Positions 22,477-34,342 are shown, counted from the stretch's first letter. The stretch: 64,000 nt of DNA from Oceanospirillaceae bacterium (GCA_018647765.1 JABGSN010000041.1:1-64000), one strand, 5' to 3'. The notes: generated by a model not told the origin, from the sequence alone. Made by a program: numbers and translations.

Positions 22477-23636
22477 GTTGCCGCCTTAACTGAGGTCTGT
22501 TGGGCAATGACCTCTAACACCGCTTGGGCTGCCGTGGTACTGGCGCCACAAGCCAACTGTCGGTGAATGTCAGAAAAGTGCTGTTGCTGTGCTGTAGCCA
22601 CACTTGCATCAAACAACAAGGCGTCTAGTTTCCGCGCTATGAGTTGGGGCTGCACTGCATCTTGTAATAATTCTTCTACTATTTGTTGACCTGCTAACAG
22701 GTTAGGCAAACTTACAAACGCCACCTTGAGCTTGCGTTTGAACAAGCGATAGCTCAAGCCGTTCATGCGATAACAGACTAACATGGGTTTTTCGAACAAC
22801 AAGGTCTCTAGGGTTGCCGTTCCCGAAGCCACTAACACCGCGTCTGCCGCCGCCAACACGGGGTGAGATTGGCCCAGCACGAGCTGAATGCGCAATTGGG
22901 GATGGGCCAACAATTGCTCTTGCAGTTCGGCTTGACGCTGCCGGTTAGCTGCGGCTACAACCACTTGGAGAAGAGGGTGCTGTTGCTGCAATAAGGCCGC
23001 CGCTGCCAAAAAATCCGGCGCTAGTTGGCGCACCTCTGCGGCACGACTGCCTGGCAATAAGGCTAATACCGGCTGCTGTGCGACTAACTGCAATTGAGTT
23101 TGCGCCACCGCCTGGGTCAAATCACCAGGAATAACATCAGCCAAGGGATGACCTACAAAGGTCGCGGGGATATTGTGACCTTGATAGTATGGCAACTCAA
23201 AGGGTAACAGCGCCAATACGCGGTGACATGCCTTAGCCACGGTAAACACTCGATCTTCACGCCACGCCCATACCGATGGGCTGACATAATGCACAGTGGG
23301 TATATTGGCCGCTTTAAGCTTAGTTTCCAGTACAAAATTAAAATCTGGCGCATCAATCCCCACAACGGCTAATGGGGGCTGTTTGATATAGCGTTTGATC
23401 AACCGTCGGCGCAGTCTTAATAATTCTGGTAAGCGGCCCAACACTTCCACTAAACCCATCACTGACAGACGCTCCATAGGCACCAAGCTAGTAAAGCCAA
23501 GGGCTAGCATTTGTGGCCCGCCAATACCTTCAAACTTCAGTTCCGGTCGTTGTTTTTGCAAGGCCAGCATCAAACCCGCGCCGAGCACATCGCCCGATGC
23601 CTCTCCGGCAATAATAACAATGGTGTGATTGGCCAT
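22473..23636 (-). CDS. lpxB: Lipid-A-disaccharide synthase (ORF extends to 23687; likely start [15 protein letters not shown] at 23636)
   Basis: [33 protein letters not shown]. Confidence 0.97.
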   Translation of the reverse strand: MANHTIVIIAGEASGDVLGAGLMLALQKQRPELKFEGIGGPQMLALGFTSLVPMERLSVMGLVEVLGRLPELLRLRRRLIKRYIKQPPLAVVGIDAPDFNFVLETKLKAANIPTVHYVSPSVWAWREDRVFTVAKACHRVLALLPFELPYYQGHNIPATFVGHPLADVIPGDLTQAVAQTQLQLVAQQPVLALLPGSRAAEVRQLAPDFLAAAALLQQQHPLLQVVVAAANRQRQAELQEQLLAHPQLRIQLVLGQSHPVLAAADAVLVASGTATLETLLFEKPMLVCYRMNGLSYRLFKRKLKVAFVSLPNLLAGQQIVEELLQDAVQPQLIARKLDALLFDASVATAQQQHFSDIHRQLACGASTTAAQAVLEVIAQQTSVKAAT

Positions 23637-23646
23637 AGGGTAGCGG

Positions 23647-24429
23647 CTATCGAATAATGCCGCGGCTAGTGTCTTGTAACGAAGCAATTAAAACAGATAA
23701 TTCGTCACCCTCACCAGACAGGCCTTGTAGACGGGCAATTGCGGTATCCAAAGTAAGCCCCTGTCGGTAGATAATTTTATAAGCTTGGCGCAAGTTCTTA
23801 ATGGCTTGCTCAGAAAAACCTCGGCGTTTTAAACCTTCCGTATTCATGCCATGAGGCGATACCGAATTACCGTTAGCCATGACAAACGCAGGGATATCTT
23901 TGAGCACTACGCTGCCTGCACCGGTCATACAATGAGGGCCTATATGGCAAAACTGATGCACTGCCGTAAAACCGCCTAAAATGACAAAATTACCCACATG
24001 GACGTGACCTGCCAAGGCCACATTGTTAGCAATAATAACGTTGTTGCCCACCACACAGTCGTGCGCTACATGCACATTGGCCATGAGTAAATTATTGTTG
24101 CCAATGCGGGTGACACCCGCGTCTTGTACCGTGCCACGATGCAGGGTACAGCCTTCGCGAATGACGTTGTTGTCGCCTATCTCAAGCCTTGTAGGCTCGC
24201 CGTTATACTTCATATCCTGACAGGCTTCGCCTACCGAGCTAAACTGGAAGATATGATTATGGCACCCAATACGAGTCGGGCCCTTGACGACCACATGTGA
24301 TTCTAGCTTAGTGCCAGCACCCAGCTCTACGCCTGCACCAACAATGGAATAGGGGCCAATTTCTACATCATCAGCAATAATAGCATTGGCATCTATGATA
24401 GCACTTGCATGAATCAATGGCTGGGACAC
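23647..24429 (-). CDS. lpxA: Acyl-ACP--UDP-N-acetylglucosamine O-acyltransferase
   Basis: Left-handed beta-helix hexapeptides; VAHDCVVGNN, HQFCHIGPHCMTGAGSVVLKDIPAFV. Confidence 0.98.
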   Translation of the reverse strand: MSQPLIHASAIIDANAIIADDVEIGPYSIVGAGVELGAGTKLESHVVVKGPTRIGCHNHIFQFSSVGEACQDMKYNGEPTRLEIGDNNVIREGCTLHRGTVQDAGVTRIGNNNLLMANVHVAHDCVVGNNVIIANNVALAGHVHVGNFVILGGFTAVHQFCHIGPHCMTGAGSVVLKDIPAFVMANGNSVSPHGMNTEGLKRRGFSEQAIKNLRQAYKIIYRQGLTLDTAIARLQGLSGEGDELSVLIASLQDTSRGIIR

Positions 24430-24863
24430 TAAACCTTCCTATCTGCACATAAAATAGTCGCCGATGCCACACGCTCACCGTCTACACTGGCACAACAATC
24501 AAACTTCCAGATACCACGTTTTTCAGACATGATGCTGGCTTCTAGCTGTAACTTGTCTCCCGGCACCACAGGGCGTTTAAAGCGTAGTTTATCGGATCCA
24601 ACAAAGTAATAAATAGAACCGTCTTGAGGGGTTTTATCCATGGTTTTAAAACCAAGAATACCCGCCGCTTGCGCCATCGCTTCGATAATCAACACCCCGG
24701 GCATCACCGGATGGTCTGGAAAGTGGCCATTAAAAAAGGGCTCGTTCACAGTCACGTTTTTGTAGGCAATAATAGACTCACCAAGATTGAGCTCAGTCAC
24801 TCGATCAACCAATAAAAATGGGTAGCGATGAGGTAGGTATTCGCGAATTTCTTTAACGTCCAT
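24429..24863 (-). CDS. fabZ: 3-hydroxyacyl-ACP dehydratase FabZ (ORF extends to 24890)
   Basis: [51 protein letters not shown]. Confidence 0.97.
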   Translation of the reverse strand: MDVKEIREYLPHRYPFLLVDRVTELNLGESIIAYKNVTVNEPFFNGHFPDHPVMPGVLIIEAMAQAAGILGFKTMDKTPQDGSIYYFVGSDKLRFKRPVVPGDKLQLEASIMSEKRGIWKFDCCASVDGERVASATILCADRKV

Positions 24864-24915
24864 AACCATAAAAATGCCTTTTCCTTTCATTCTTGTCTAT
24901 GCCAAAAAACAGCGC

Positions 24916-25941
24916 TCAGCCTTTTAACTGCTGCAGTTCGGCTTCTAATTGCTTAAGCCGCTTCGCCATTTGGTCTAGTTGTTTAAACCGTGCAGCATTA
25001 CGCCGCCATTTTTGATTTTTGTCTAGCCCAGTACCGGATGAATAGGCCCCTGGCTCGTTAATCGAGTGGGTCACCAGTGACATGGCCGTCACATGCACGC
25101 CATCTACCAAGGTAAGGTGGCCGGTAATGCCGCACGCCCCCGCCACGGTACAGTGCTTGCCTAGTTTTGTACTGCCGGCAATGGCGGTACACCCAGCAAT
25201 TGCAGTATAGTCGCCCAGCTCTACATTATGAGCAATCTGTACCTGATTATCCAGCTTAACGCCATGGCCGATAACCGTATTATCCAGCGCGCCGCGGTCT
25301 ATGCTAGTGCCGGCGCCAATTTCCACAAAATCACCTACAATAACCCCGCCTAACTGTTCTATTTTAACCCACTCATCACCGTCTTTGGCAAAACCAAAGC
25401 CGTCTGCACCAATCACTGCGCCACTATGCACAGTACATGAGCGGCCTAACTCAACGCCATGATAGAGGGTAACGTTAGCACCTAAACGAGTATGATCACC
25501 AATAGATGAACCCGCACCAACCACAGTGTTGGCGCCAATAGTGACCCCGTCACCAATGATCGCATGCGCACCGATCACCACACCTGGTGCCAAATTAACC
25601 TGATCACCTAGGCGGGCACTGGCCGCCACTTCTGCTGAGGCATGTATGCCGCTAAATTGATCCGCTGGAGCAAAGGCCTGTGACAAACGGGCGTAGCCTA
25701 AGTATGGATTCACTAGTAACAAACGATTGCCACCAAAGAGGTGCGCCTGATCAGGGTGCAAAATGACCGCCCCTGCGGCGCACTGCTCTAACTGACTGGC
25801 ATATTTCATATTCGCCAAAAAGCTCACTTGGTGCGGTTGAGCTTTAACCACCGTAGCTAACCCAGTGACCGGGTAACCTGCTTCGCCCTTTAATTCAGCG
25901 CCCAGTAGTTGCGCAATCTCACCCAAGGTTAAATGTTGCAA
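24916..25941 (-). CDS. lpxD: UDP-3-O-(3-hydroxyacyl)glucosamine N-acyltransferase
   Basis: Hexapeptide repeats; IGADGFGFAKDGDEWVKIEQLGGVIVGDFVEIGAGTSIDRGALDNTVIG. Confidence 0.98.
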   Translation of the reverse strand: MQHLTLGEIAQLLGAELKGEAGYPVTGLATVVKAQPHQVSFLANMKYASQLEQCAAGAVILHPDQAHLFGGNRLLLVNPYLGYARLSQAFAPADQFSGIHASAEVAASARLGDQVNLAPGVVIGAHAIIGDGVTIGANTVVGAGSSIGDHTRLGANVTLYHGVELGRSCTVHSGAVIGADGFGFAKDGDEWVKIEQLGGVIVGDFVEIGAGTSIDRGALDNTVIGHGVKLDNQVQIAHNVELGDYTAIAGCTAIAGSTKLGKHCTVAGACGITGHLTLVDGVHVTAMSLVTHSINEPGAYSSGTGLDKNQKWRRNAARFKQLDQMAKRLKQLEAELQQLKG

Positions 25942-26454
25942 TTACGGCTCCAAATTTAACAGTTCGACAACCTTAGGGGTAATATCGATACCCGCAGCGT
26001 TATAAATCACCGACTGGCCGTTAATAATTAAGGAGATGTTATTTTCTTCAATTAACTGGCGCAAAATCTTATCCAACGCTGGACGCATGTTAGCCAAAAA
26101 CTCTTGTTCTATCTTGAGTTTGGTATTGGATAAGTAATTTTGTAACTGCTGATACTCTGCTACCAAAGCCTGAATTTCACCCTGAAGAGCTTGCACTTCT
26201 GCGGCACTCATCAGGTCTTTATCTGCCTGTAAACGCTGCTGCAATGCTTGTAATTCCACTCCCATCGCATCAAAGCGGGTGGTTTGGGGCTTCAGCTCAG
26301 TAGATAATTCCTGCCCCAAAGCAATGGCTTTGTCGGTGGCAAACATGGCTTGTTCGGGCTTTAACACCACGATGGTTTCTGCGTGAGCCAGAACGGGCAG
26401 CACTAGGCTCATAGCCAACAGTGCCGAGCCCAATATACGCTGGGATTTATTCAT
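25942..26454 (-). CDS. skp: OmpH/Skp-family periplasmic chaperone
   Basis: Signal peptide, coiled-coil helices, between lpxD and bamA. Confidence 0.88.
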   Translation of the reverse strand: MNKSQRILGSALLAMSLVLPVLAHAETIVVLKPEQAMFATDKAIALGQELSTELKPQTTRFDAMGVELQALQQRLQADKDLMSAAEVQALQGEIQALVAEYQQLQNYLSNTKLKIEQEFLANMRPALDKILRQLIEENNISLIINGQSVIYNAAGIDITPKVVELLNLEP

Positions 26455-26474
26455 TATTAACTGTCCTTATTAAG

Positions 26475-28760
26475 TTAAAAAGATCGACCCAGAGTAATAT
26501 GGGTCGATTGCGTCTTATCACCGGAGTTTTGGTTTAACGGGTTAGCCACTACCAAGGTTAAAGGCCCAACAGGGGTTAACCATGACAGGTTCAAACCAGC
26601 AGACACTCGCAATTCACCGGTGCTAAACGCCCCTGACTGATACACGTTACCCACATCCATAAACAACGAGGTGCGCACCGAAGGCATGTCATTAAACAAC
26701 GGAAAGATGAGTTCGGTCGACGCGGTGGTTAATAGCTGCCCACCTAATGGTTCGCCAATGGAGTTTTTAGGACCCAATGAGTTGAACGCAAAACCACGTA
26801 CACTGCCAAAACCACCACCGTAATAGTTGGCAAAGAATGGGGCCGTGCTGGTGGCACCGTATGCGCCTACAACACCTACACGAGCTCCCGCAGAAAACAC
26901 TAACGTCTCACTATGGTTTAATGGCGTAAAGGTGCGGTAGTTGTAGCCTAACTGATAAAAATTCAAATCACTGTTGGGTAATGCCAAGTCTAAGCTAACC
27001 CCATGGGAACTGCCGTTGGTAGGGTACCAAAAGTCATTAAGGGTGTTGTTGCTCCAGTTTATGGTGGACTTATACTGTTTATATTGTTTGCCTTCGGCGG
27101 CAACAAAACTAGCTACTTCGGTGGCCGTGGCGCCACCCAATACTAAATCAATACGCTCGTAACCTAGCTTAAAGTCGAGGCGTGTATGGTCGTCAATAGG
27201 GTAGCCAAAGCGCATGTCTACACCCACTGTGTCGGTCGCAAAGTTACTCACTGCCACTTTGGCATAATCGCGCTTGGTGTAATACAGATCAATGCCCCGG
27301 CTCACGCCATCCACGGTGTAATAAGGGTTGAGGTAACTAAAGCGGTATTCGTCGGTGCTGCTACTGGACGAGAATGAGGCTTCCATTTTATTTCCAGTGC
27401 CTAAAAAATTGTTTTGGTTAACAGAACCACCCCAAAAAGCACCCTCACCATCGTTGTAACCCACCACGGCAGACCAATCCGCTGTGAGACCTTCCTCCAC
27501 TGCAAACTCCACATCAAGTTGATCGTCAGTGCCCGCAACAGGGGTGGTTTCCACTGCCACATTATTAAAAAAACCTAAGCGCTGCAACCGTAGCTTGGAT
27601 GCCATAATGTCGGCCATGGCCGCGACACCACCTTCTATTTGACGCATTTCACGGCGTAACACCTCATCACTGGTGCGGGTATTACCGCGGAAGTCGATGC
27701 GCCGAACATACGTTCTTTTACCGGCTCGCACTTGGTATTGCACATCGACGGTTTTTAGGTTTTCGTTAATTAACGGCACCGGTTGAACCTCTGCAAACGC
27801 AAACCCTTGATCCCCAAACAGTTGGCGCACATCTTGAGCCGCGTTGACTAAATTTCGACGCGAGAACACCTGCCCAGATGAAGCATTGATGAGGTTTCTG
27901 ATATCGGCCTCTTGGACTTCGTACTGACCAGCAATGCTCACTGTGCCGATGGTAAATTGATCGCCTTCGGCCAAGTTAATAGTAATAAAGACATTGGTTT
28001 TGTCTGCCGAAATCGCCACCTGAGTCGATTCGATATTAAATAACACATAGCCCTTATTTAAGTAATGAGAGCGAATATTTTCTAGGTCGGCGGTTAGTTT
28101 TTCCCGCGAATATTGGTCATCTTTAGTAAACAAGGTCCAAAAGCCAGGGGTTTGCAGGCTCATCAAGCTAATCAGCTCACTGTCACTGAAATCATCGTTA
28201 CCAATAATATTGATATGGCTAATAGAGGAGGTCACACCCTCATTAATACTCACCTTTATCGATACGCGGTTTTCGCCCAGGTCTTCTACCACGGACTCGA
28301 CCAACACAGCATAACGCCCCTGACTATTGTACTGACGTTCCAATTCGAGTTCGATTTGCGCGAGGGTGGCACGCTGGAAAATCTCACCTTCTTTGAGACC
28401 AGCAGCTTCTAGTGCAGCACGTAATTGCTCAGTTTTTAGTAATTTATTACCATCCAACCCAATAAAACCAATGGCAGGCCGCTCCCGCACTATGACTAAG
28501 AGTAAATTACCGTCTTGTTGTAATTCAATGTCTTCGAAATAACCACTTCTAAACATGCTACGGGTAGCAAATGCCAAGCTCCGGTCGTCTACATCATCAC
28601 CCACTTGCAATGGCAGCGTTGCAAACGCTTGGCTTGAAGTGAGGCGCTGCAACCCTTCGATGTGGATATTTTTAATGGTAAATTCGCCACTCACAGCCAC
28701 CGGAGATATGGCCATCGTCAAACTTAACAATAGTCCCAAAAGAACACGTTTCATATACAC
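26475..28760 (-). CDS. bamA: Outer membrane protein assembly factor BamA
   Basis: Signal peptide, POTRA domains (FTIKNIHIEGLQRLTSSQAFATLPLQVGD), SVRGFAFNSLGP barrel motif, C-terminal LGRSF. Confidence 0.98.
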   Translation of the reverse strand: MYMKRVLLGLLLSLTMAISPVAVSGEFTIKNIHIEGLQRLTSSQAFATLPLQVGDDVDDRSLAFATRSMFRSGYFEDIELQQDGNLLLVIVRERPAIGFIGLDGNKLLKTEQLRAALEAAGLKEGEIFQRATLAQIELELERQYNSQGRYAVLVESVVEDLGENRVSIKVSINEGVTSSISHINIIGNDDFSDSELISLMSLQTPGFWTLFTKDDQYSREKLTADLENIRSHYLNKGYVLFNIESTQVAISADKTNVFITINLAEGDQFTIGTVSIAGQYEVQEADIRNLINASSGQVFSRRNLVNAAQDVRQLFGDQGFAFAEVQPVPLINENLKTVDVQYQVRAGKRTYVRRIDFRGNTRTSDEVLRREMRQIEGGVAAMADIMASKLRLQRLGFFNNVAVETTPVAGTDDQLDVEFAVEEGLTADWSAVVGYNDGEGAFWGGSVNQNNFLGTGNKMEASFSSSSSTDEYRFSYLNPYYTVDGVSRGIDLYYTKRDYAKVAVSNFATDTVGVDMRFGYPIDDHTRLDFKLGYERIDLVLGGATATEVASFVAAEGKQYKQYKSTINWSNNTLNDFWYPTNGSSHGVSLDLALPNSDLNFYQLGYNYRTFTPLNHSETLVFSAGARVGVVGAYGATSTAPFFANYYGGGFGSVRGFAFNSLGPKNSIGEPLGGQLLTTASTELIFPLFNDMPSVRTSLFMDVGNVYQSGAFSTGELRVSAGLNLSWLTPVGPLTLVVANPLNQNSGDKTQSTHITLGRSF

Positions 28761-28774
28761 TCTACCTATAATTA

Positions 28775-30181
28775 TTAATGACGCATCAAGTCATTAGCGA
28801 TAGCGATGATCGTCACGCTAAACACCAAGGCCATTCCAATACGCAAGCCTACAGCCTGAATTCGATCAGGCACTTTCCGACCGGTAACTAACTCTATGAA
28901 GTAATATAGCAAATGCCCGCCATCGAGCATAGGAACGGGCAATAGATTTAACACCCCTAAGCTCACACTTAAGTAGGCCATAAAACTAATGTAGGTGATC
29001 AAACCCGTCGCGGCGGAAGCTGCAGCGACCTTAGCAATACTAATGGGACCGCTTAAGTGTTCGGTAGACACCACCCCTTGCACCATTCTACCCAGAAAGC
29101 TAAGGGTTAAGCTGACCATTTCTAGGGTTTTTTGACTGCCGTCGATCAACCCTTCAAGCAGGCCTAGTTGCTGCTGATATTGTATGGAGTAAGGCCACGA
29201 AATAGAGGCGACGCCAACGCCAATCTTGCCTATTAATCCACCCGTTTGGTCAACATCACTGTGTAATGTTAACGGCAATATCAATAGCTCGCCGCGACGC
29301 TCCAAAGCCACCAGCACACTCGCATCTGGGTGGCTTTGGACATAGGCCACAAATTCATTAAAACCAGCCATAGACCGTTGGTTAAACGCTATAATTTTGT
29401 CGCCTACTAGCAGCCCCGCGCGTTGCGCAGCACCACCCTCGATCACCCGATCAATAACGATGGGCACATTGGGTCGCCAAGGTTGAATGCCTAACTGTGA
29501 TATAGGGCTTGTTTGCACCGCGTCGGCCAGCCATCGATTAACAGGCACACTGTAGGACACGACAGGGCCTAACAGCGGCAGTTGATCTGACGTATTGGCT
29601 TGTACCGCTTGCTGCTGCAATACGGCGCTATCTAACGGCTGCAACGCCACTTCAATATGGCCAGTTGCACCAATTCGCTTGGCTAAGGCTAAATTGACAG
29701 CCTCCCAGCTTCGTGTAGCCTGCCCATCAATCGAAATAATTTGCTGTACCGGCGTTAGGCCTGCTGTTTGAGCGGGCGAATCTACCAAAACGGGCCCAAT
29801 TACAGGAATCAGCTGAGTGGTGCCCGCCATTTGCACTACAGCATAGAGCAAGGCTGCAAACACTAAGTTGACGATAGGGCCCGCGGCCACAATAGCAATA
29901 CGCACCCATACCTTTTGCTGATCGAAGGCCGCCGCCATCTCATGTTTAGGCACGTCATCATTGCGGGTGTCTAACATGCGCACATAACCACCTAACGGTA
30001 ACCAGGCAAGCACATATTCAGTGCCATCTTGACCGATACGCTGAAATATGGGGCGCCCAAAGCCAACGGAAAAGCGCAGTACTTTGACGCCACTCCAGCG
30101 GGCTACAAAAAAATGCCCCGCTTCATGGATGCTGACTAATACAGCAAGGGCAAATAGTGTGGTTAATATAGTGGTAAGCAT
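28775..30181 (-). CDS. rseP: Site-2 intramembrane metalloprotease RseP
   Basis: VSIHEAGHFFVARWSGVKVLRFSVGFGRP; two PDZ regions; LLPVPMLDGGHLLYY. Confidence 0.98.
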   Translation of the reverse strand: MLTTILTTLFALAVLVSIHEAGHFFVARWSGVKVLRFSVGFGRPIFQRIGQDGTEYVLAWLPLGGYVRMLDTRNDDVPKHEMAAAFDQQKVWVRIAIVAAGPIVNLVFAALLYAVVQMAGTTQLIPVIGPVLVDSPAQTAGLTPVQQIISIDGQATRSWEAVNLALAKRIGATGHIEVALQPLDSAVLQQQAVQANTSDQLPLLGPVVSYSVPVNRWLADAVQTSPISQLGIQPWRPNVPIVIDRVIEGGAAQRAGLLVGDKIIAFNQRSMAGFNEFVAYVQSHPDASVLVALERRGELLILPLTLHSDVDQTGGLIGKIGVGVASISWPYSIQYQQQLGLLEGLIDGSQKTLEMVSLTLSFLGRMVQGVVSTEHLSGPISIAKVAAASAATGLITYISFMAYLSVSLGVLNLLPVPMLDGGHLLYYFIELVTGRKVPDRIQAVGLRIGMALVFSVTIIAIANDLMRH

Positions 30182-30195
30182 TACGCCTCAGGGGT

Positions 30196-31005
30196 TTAAG
30201 TGCCCACTAAAAGAAGGCACAGTGCAAATACGGGTGCTGCAGAAGTGAGACTATCAATGCGGTCCATAATACCGCCATGGCCGGGCAATATAGAGCCGCT
30301 GTCTTTAATGCCGCACTGACGCTTAAACATACTTTCAGTGAGGTCGCCAATCACCGAGGCAAATAATACCACCACAGCCAAAAGATAGATGCTTACGGGC
30401 ATGTCCTTGGCGAAATGTAAGTATGGCTGCACCAAGGCAGACACCAAGAGTACAGTGGCCACCGCGCCACCTACGCCCGCCCACGACTTAGCGGGGCTAA
30501 CCCGAGGCATGAGCTTACGTTTGCCAAAACGTTTACCGGCAAAATAGGCACCGGTATCTGCTCCCCATACCAGCAAAAACAAATACACCATCAGCCACGG
30601 GCCTTGATCCATCTGCCTAATCGACACCATGGCCGCCCACGTAGGCACCAAAATAAACAGCCCGACTAACCCTTTACTAGGAGGCCGACACCAAAGCTTG
30701 GAAAAACGCGGGTACTTTACCACCAGCAGTGTAGCCACCAGCCACCAACCGGCAGCCACAGCAAACACCCATTGCTGGTATTGTGCCATGAGCTTTTGCA
30801 GCACCACAATAGCAAACAATACTGTCAGCACGTACACCGTACGCTGGCTACGACTGACCAACCGCATCATCGCGGTCCATTCCCATGCCCCCATAAGTAC
30901 AACTAGGGCCATAAATAATGCGAACGCTTGGTGCGGCAAAAAAAACACCGCGCCTAAGGTAAGTGGGGCCAGCACCAAGGCTGTAGCAATTCTTGATCTC
31001 AACAT
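30196..31005 (-). CDS. cdsA: Phosphatidate cytidylyltransferase
   Basis: VWGADTGAYFAGKRFGKRKLMPRVSPAKSWAGVGG; SILPGHGGIMDRIDSL. Confidence 0.97.
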   Translation of the reverse strand: MLRSRIATALVLAPLTLGAVFFLPHQAFALFMALVVLMGAWEWTAMMRLVSRSQRTVYVLTVLFAIVVLQKLMAQYQQWVFAVAAGWWLVATLLVVKYPRFSKLWCRPPSKGLVGLFILVPTWAAMVSIRQMDQGPWLMVYLFLLVWGADTGAYFAGKRFGKRKLMPRVSPAKSWAGVGGAVATVLLVSALVQPYLHFAKDMPVSIYLLAVVVLFASVIGDLTESMFKRQCGIKDSGSILPGHGGIMDRIDSLTSAAPVFALCLLLVGT

Positions 31006-31048
31006 ATTATTATTTTATATTGCGCCAAAGAGGCCGACCACTCCGGGG

Positions 31049-31819
31049 TTAGGCATTCGACTCTTGTTCAGTTAACTGCGCACTTGTTTGGCCAAACCTC
31101 CGTTGTCTTTGACCGAACTCCACAAGTGTATCAACCATCTTTTGGTGCTTAAATTCAGGCCACAAGGCATCGACAAACACAAACTCAGCATACGCCATTT
31201 GCCACAACAAGAAGTTGCTAATGCGCTGCTCACCACTGGTACGAATACATAAATCTACCGCCGGCAAATCACCCAAACTCATGTGCTTACCAAACTTTTC
31301 TTCAGTGATGGCATCGATATCCAAGCCTTGCTGCTGAACTTGGAGCGCCATTTTTTTAACCGTTTCTACAATATCCCATCGGCCGCCGTAGTTGGCTGCA
31401 ATGTTAAGTTGCATACCTGTATTAGCTTGGGTTTTAGTTTCTGCCGATACAATGAGCTTTTGTAACTCTGGACTTAAGCCCTGAATGTTACCAATAATTC
31501 GCAAGCGTATGTTGTTTTCATGAAGCTTATTCACCTCGCGCTTAAGCACGTACACAAATAAGTCCATTAAGGCTTTAACTTCGAGCGGCGGACGCCGCCA
31601 GTTCTCACTACTAAACGCAAATAAGGTGAGCGCAGGGACTTGGTAGTGCACCGCGGTTTCAATCACCGCACGCACTGCATCAACACCCGCCTTATGGCCA
31701 GACACCCCAGACAAACCTTCGCGCTTGGCCCAGCGATTGTTGCCGTCCATAATAATGGCAATATGCTCAGGCAAAGTGTCCAGTTTCTGTGCCAGTATGG
31801 CTTGGCGCGGGTCGGTCAT
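31049..31819 (-). CDS. uppS: Di-trans,poly-cis-undecaprenyl-diphosphate synthase
   Basis: HIAIIMDGNNRWAKREGLSGVSGHKAG; FAFSSENWRRP; RTSGEQRISNFLLWQMAYAE. Confidence 0.98.
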   Translation of the reverse strand: MTDPRQAILAQKLDTLPEHIAIIMDGNNRWAKREGLSGVSGHKAGVDAVRAVIETAVHYQVPALTLFAFSSENWRRPPLEVKALMDLFVYVLKREVNKLHENNIRLRIIGNIQGLSPELQKLIVSAETKTQANTGMQLNIAANYGGRWDIVETVKKMALQVQQQGLDIDAITEEKFGKHMSLGDLPAVDLCIRTSGEQRISNFLLWQMAYAEFVFVDALWPEFKHQKMVDTLVEFGQRQRRFGQTSAQLTEQESNA

Positions 31820-31862
31820 GCAGTCATCCTTAATATGAGTCTAGACAGAAGCGAGATGCAGG

Positions 31863-32420
31863 CTAAACCTCCATCAAATCCTTTTCTTTCGCTAATAGGG
31901 CAGCTTCGATGCTAGCCACGTGTGCATCAGTCACCTTTTGCACCAGGTCTTCACCACGACGAGCATCATCTTCTGAGATGTCTTTGTCCTTCAAAAGTTC
32001 CTTAATATCACCATTGGCATCACGGCGAATGCTGCGCACTGACACACGGGCCTTTTCAGCCTCTTCGCGTGCACCACGAATAAAGCTTTTGCGGGTTTCT
32101 TCCGTTAACGCCGGCATAGGCACTCGAATCAGGTCGCCAGAGGTAGACGGGTTAAGGCCTAAGTTAGCCTTCATAATAGCTTTTTCAATTTCTGGCACCA
32201 TGGGTTTTTCCCAAGGAGAGACTGCTAAACAGCGGCCATCTTCTACCGAAATATTGGCCAACTGATTTAGCGGCGTGTCGCTACCATAATAAGACACCAT
32301 TACACTGTCTAGAATACTGGGATGCGCGCGGCCTGTACGTATACGCTTAAAGGCTTCACTGAGCGCGCTAATACTCTTGTCCATACGCGCGTCGGCATCT
32401 TGCTGAATGTCGTTAATCAT
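31863..32420 (-). CDS. frr: Ribosome recycling factor
   Basis: [30 protein letters not shown]; 185 aa. Confidence 0.98.
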   Translation of the reverse strand: MINDIQQDADARMDKSISALSEAFKRIRTGRAHPSILDSVMVSYYGSDTPLNQLANISVEDGRCLAVSPWEKPMVPEIEKAIMKANLGLNPSTSGDLIRVPMPALTEETRKSFIRGAREEAEKARVSVRSIRRDANGDIKELLKDKDISEDDARRGEDLVQKVTDAHVASIEAALLAKEKDLMEV

Positions 32421-32421
32421 T

Positions 32422-33174
32422 TTATTCTCCGCCCTTGGGCAATGTCACATTAACCAAGGTGCCTTCATGGCCACCGACGACTAGATTGACTAGCGCACCT
32501 GGGTTATTCATATTAAATACACGTACCGGCATTTGCTGGTCACGGCATAAGCACATGGCCGTAAGGTCCATCACACCCAGCTGTTTTTCTATGGCTTCGT
32601 TAAAAGTAACGTAGTCATATTTAACCGCTGAGGGATTTTTAACAGGGTCCGAATCATATACGCCGTCAACTTTAGTCGCCTTTAGCACTACATCGGCCTC
32701 TACTTCAATACCACGTAGCGCAGCAGCAGAGTCGGTAGTGAAAAAAGGATTACCCGTACCGGCAGAAAAGATCACCACATTGCCTTGCGATAAATATAAC
32801 ATCGCATTGCGTCGATCATAATGATCCACTACGCCGCTCATGGGGATAGCCGACATTACACGTGTGGTGATATTTGAGCGTTCTAGCGCATCACGCATGG
32901 CTAGGGCGTTCATTACCGTAGCCAACATACCCATATGGTCGCCAGTCACTCGATCCATACCGGCTTCACTCAAGGCAGCACCACGAAACAAGTTGCCGCC
33001 GCCGATGACTAGACCGACCTGAACACCGATACCCACTAACTGACCAATCTCAAGTGCCATACGATCTAACACCTTGGGGTCTATACCAAAGTTTTCGCCA
33101 CCCATAAGGGCTTCGCCGCTGAGCTTGAGCAAAATCCGCTTATAGCGAGGTTGGCGCTTATCAGGAATTGCCAT
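32422..33174 (-). CDS. pyrH: UMP kinase
   Basis: [42 protein letters not shown]. Confidence 0.98.
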   Translation of the reverse strand: MAIPDKRQPRYKRILLKLSGEALMGGENFGIDPKVLDRMALEIGQLVGIGVQVGLVIGGGNLFRGAALSEAGMDRVTGDHMGMLATVMNALAMRDALERSNITTRVMSAIPMSGVVDHYDRRNAMLYLSQGNVVIFSAGTGNPFFTTDSAAALRGIEVEADVVLKATKVDGVYDSDPVKNPSAVKYDYVTFNEAIEKQLGVMDLTAMCLCRDQQMPVRVFNMNNPGALVNLVVGGHEGTLVNVTLPKGGE

Positions 33175-33298
33175 TCATCTTCTCCGAATAGTTACTGTGC
33201 CCCGCTAGCCTAGACATGTGTATAAGATAGCGCTGACAAAACAATAAGATAGTGACGCATTAATTGGCCTAGAGCAAGTTATGCCCTAGGCTAAAATC

Positions 33299-33343
33299 AA
33301 AAAAAAAGCGCCACCACAGCAGACTAGCTACTGTGATGGCGCT
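33299..33343 (-). terminator. Rho-independent terminator downstream of tsf
   Basis: Minus strand AGCGCCATCACAGTAGC-TAG-TCTGCTGTGGTGGCGCT followed by T-tract. Confidence 0.85.
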
Positions 33344-33363
33344 TTATATAAGGTTAATTAATC

Positions 33364-34224
33364 TTAACCTTTTAGCTGCTGGGCAACTTCTGCAGCAAAA
33401 TCCACTTCTTCAACTTCGATACCTTCGCCAACTTCTAAACGATTGAAGGCAGACACAGAGGCATCAGCAGCTTTTAACAAATCGCTAATTTTTTGCTCTG
33501 GGTTCTTAACAAAAGGTTGCTCCGTTAGGCTGTTTTCAGCCAAAAACTTATTGATACGTCCCGTCATCATCTTGTCGACGATTGCATCAGGCTTGCCGGC
33601 CATGTCTGGCTGGGCCTTGATGATTTCCTTTTCCTTTTCCACTTCTGCAGCAGACATATCATCACGACTAATTACACGCGGGTTAACCGCAGTCACATGC
33701 ATGGCGATGTCTTTAGCCAATTCGCTGTCGCCAGCCGTTAAAGCGATTAAAGTGCCGATCTTATTGTTGCTGTGCACGTATGCGGCAACGTTGGCAGCTT
33801 CAAGCATAACAATACGACGAGGGGTGATGTTTTCGCCAATTTTCTGAACCAGTGCTTCACGGGCTTCAGTCAAATCACCTGTCATCAAGGCCGCCATGTC
33901 GTCTTGCTTAGCAGTAAAGGCAGCATCAGTTACTTTAGCAACAAAAGCCAAGAAGCCTTCATCACGGGCAGCGAAGTCAGTTTCTGAGTTCACTTCAACC
34001 AGCACACCAAAAGAACCGTCATCGGAAACTTTGGCACATACAACGCCTTCAGCAGCAGTACGGCCAGCTTTTTTAGCTGCTTTCATACCACTAGACTTAC
34101 GTAAGTCTTCGATTGCCTGCTCGATATTGCCGTCAGCAGCAACAAGGGCTTTTTTACAATCCATCATGCCCAAGCTAGTACGCTCGCGCAATTCTTTAAC
34201 CATAGATGCAGAGATTGCAGCCAT
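33364..34224 (-). CDS. tsf: Elongation factor Ts
   Basis: [52 protein letters not shown]. Confidence 0.98.
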   Translation of the reverse strand: MAAISASMVKELRERTSLGMMDCKKALVAADGNIEQAIEDLRKSSGMKAAKKAGRTAAEGVVCAKVSDDGSFGVLVEVNSETDFAARDEGFLAFVAKVTDAAFTAKQDDMAALMTGDLTEAREALVQKIGENITPRRIVMLEAANVAAYVHSNNKIGTLIALTAGDSELAKDIAMHVTAVNPRVISRDDMSAAEVEKEKEIIKAQPDMAGKPDAIVDKMMTGRINKFLAENSLTEQPFVKNPEQKISDLLKAADASVSAFNRLEVGEGIEVEEVDFAAEVAQQLKG

Positions 34225-34280
34225 TAGAAAATCCTCAAATTGGGTTTATAACGCCTTTTCCTACGGGGTGAGGCGTTGTT

Positions 34281-34307
34281 AAAAAAAAGGGAGCCAAGCT
34301 CCCTTTT
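34281..34307 (-). terminator. Terminator/attenuator-like hairpin in the rpsB-tsf intercistronic spacer
   Basis: AAAAAAAAGGGAGC-CAA-GCTCCCTTTT: perfect 6-bp GC stem with A and T flanks. Confidence 0.75.
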
Positions 34308-34342
34308 ATATGCAAATGCTTAGCTAAACCAGGGATTTAGTC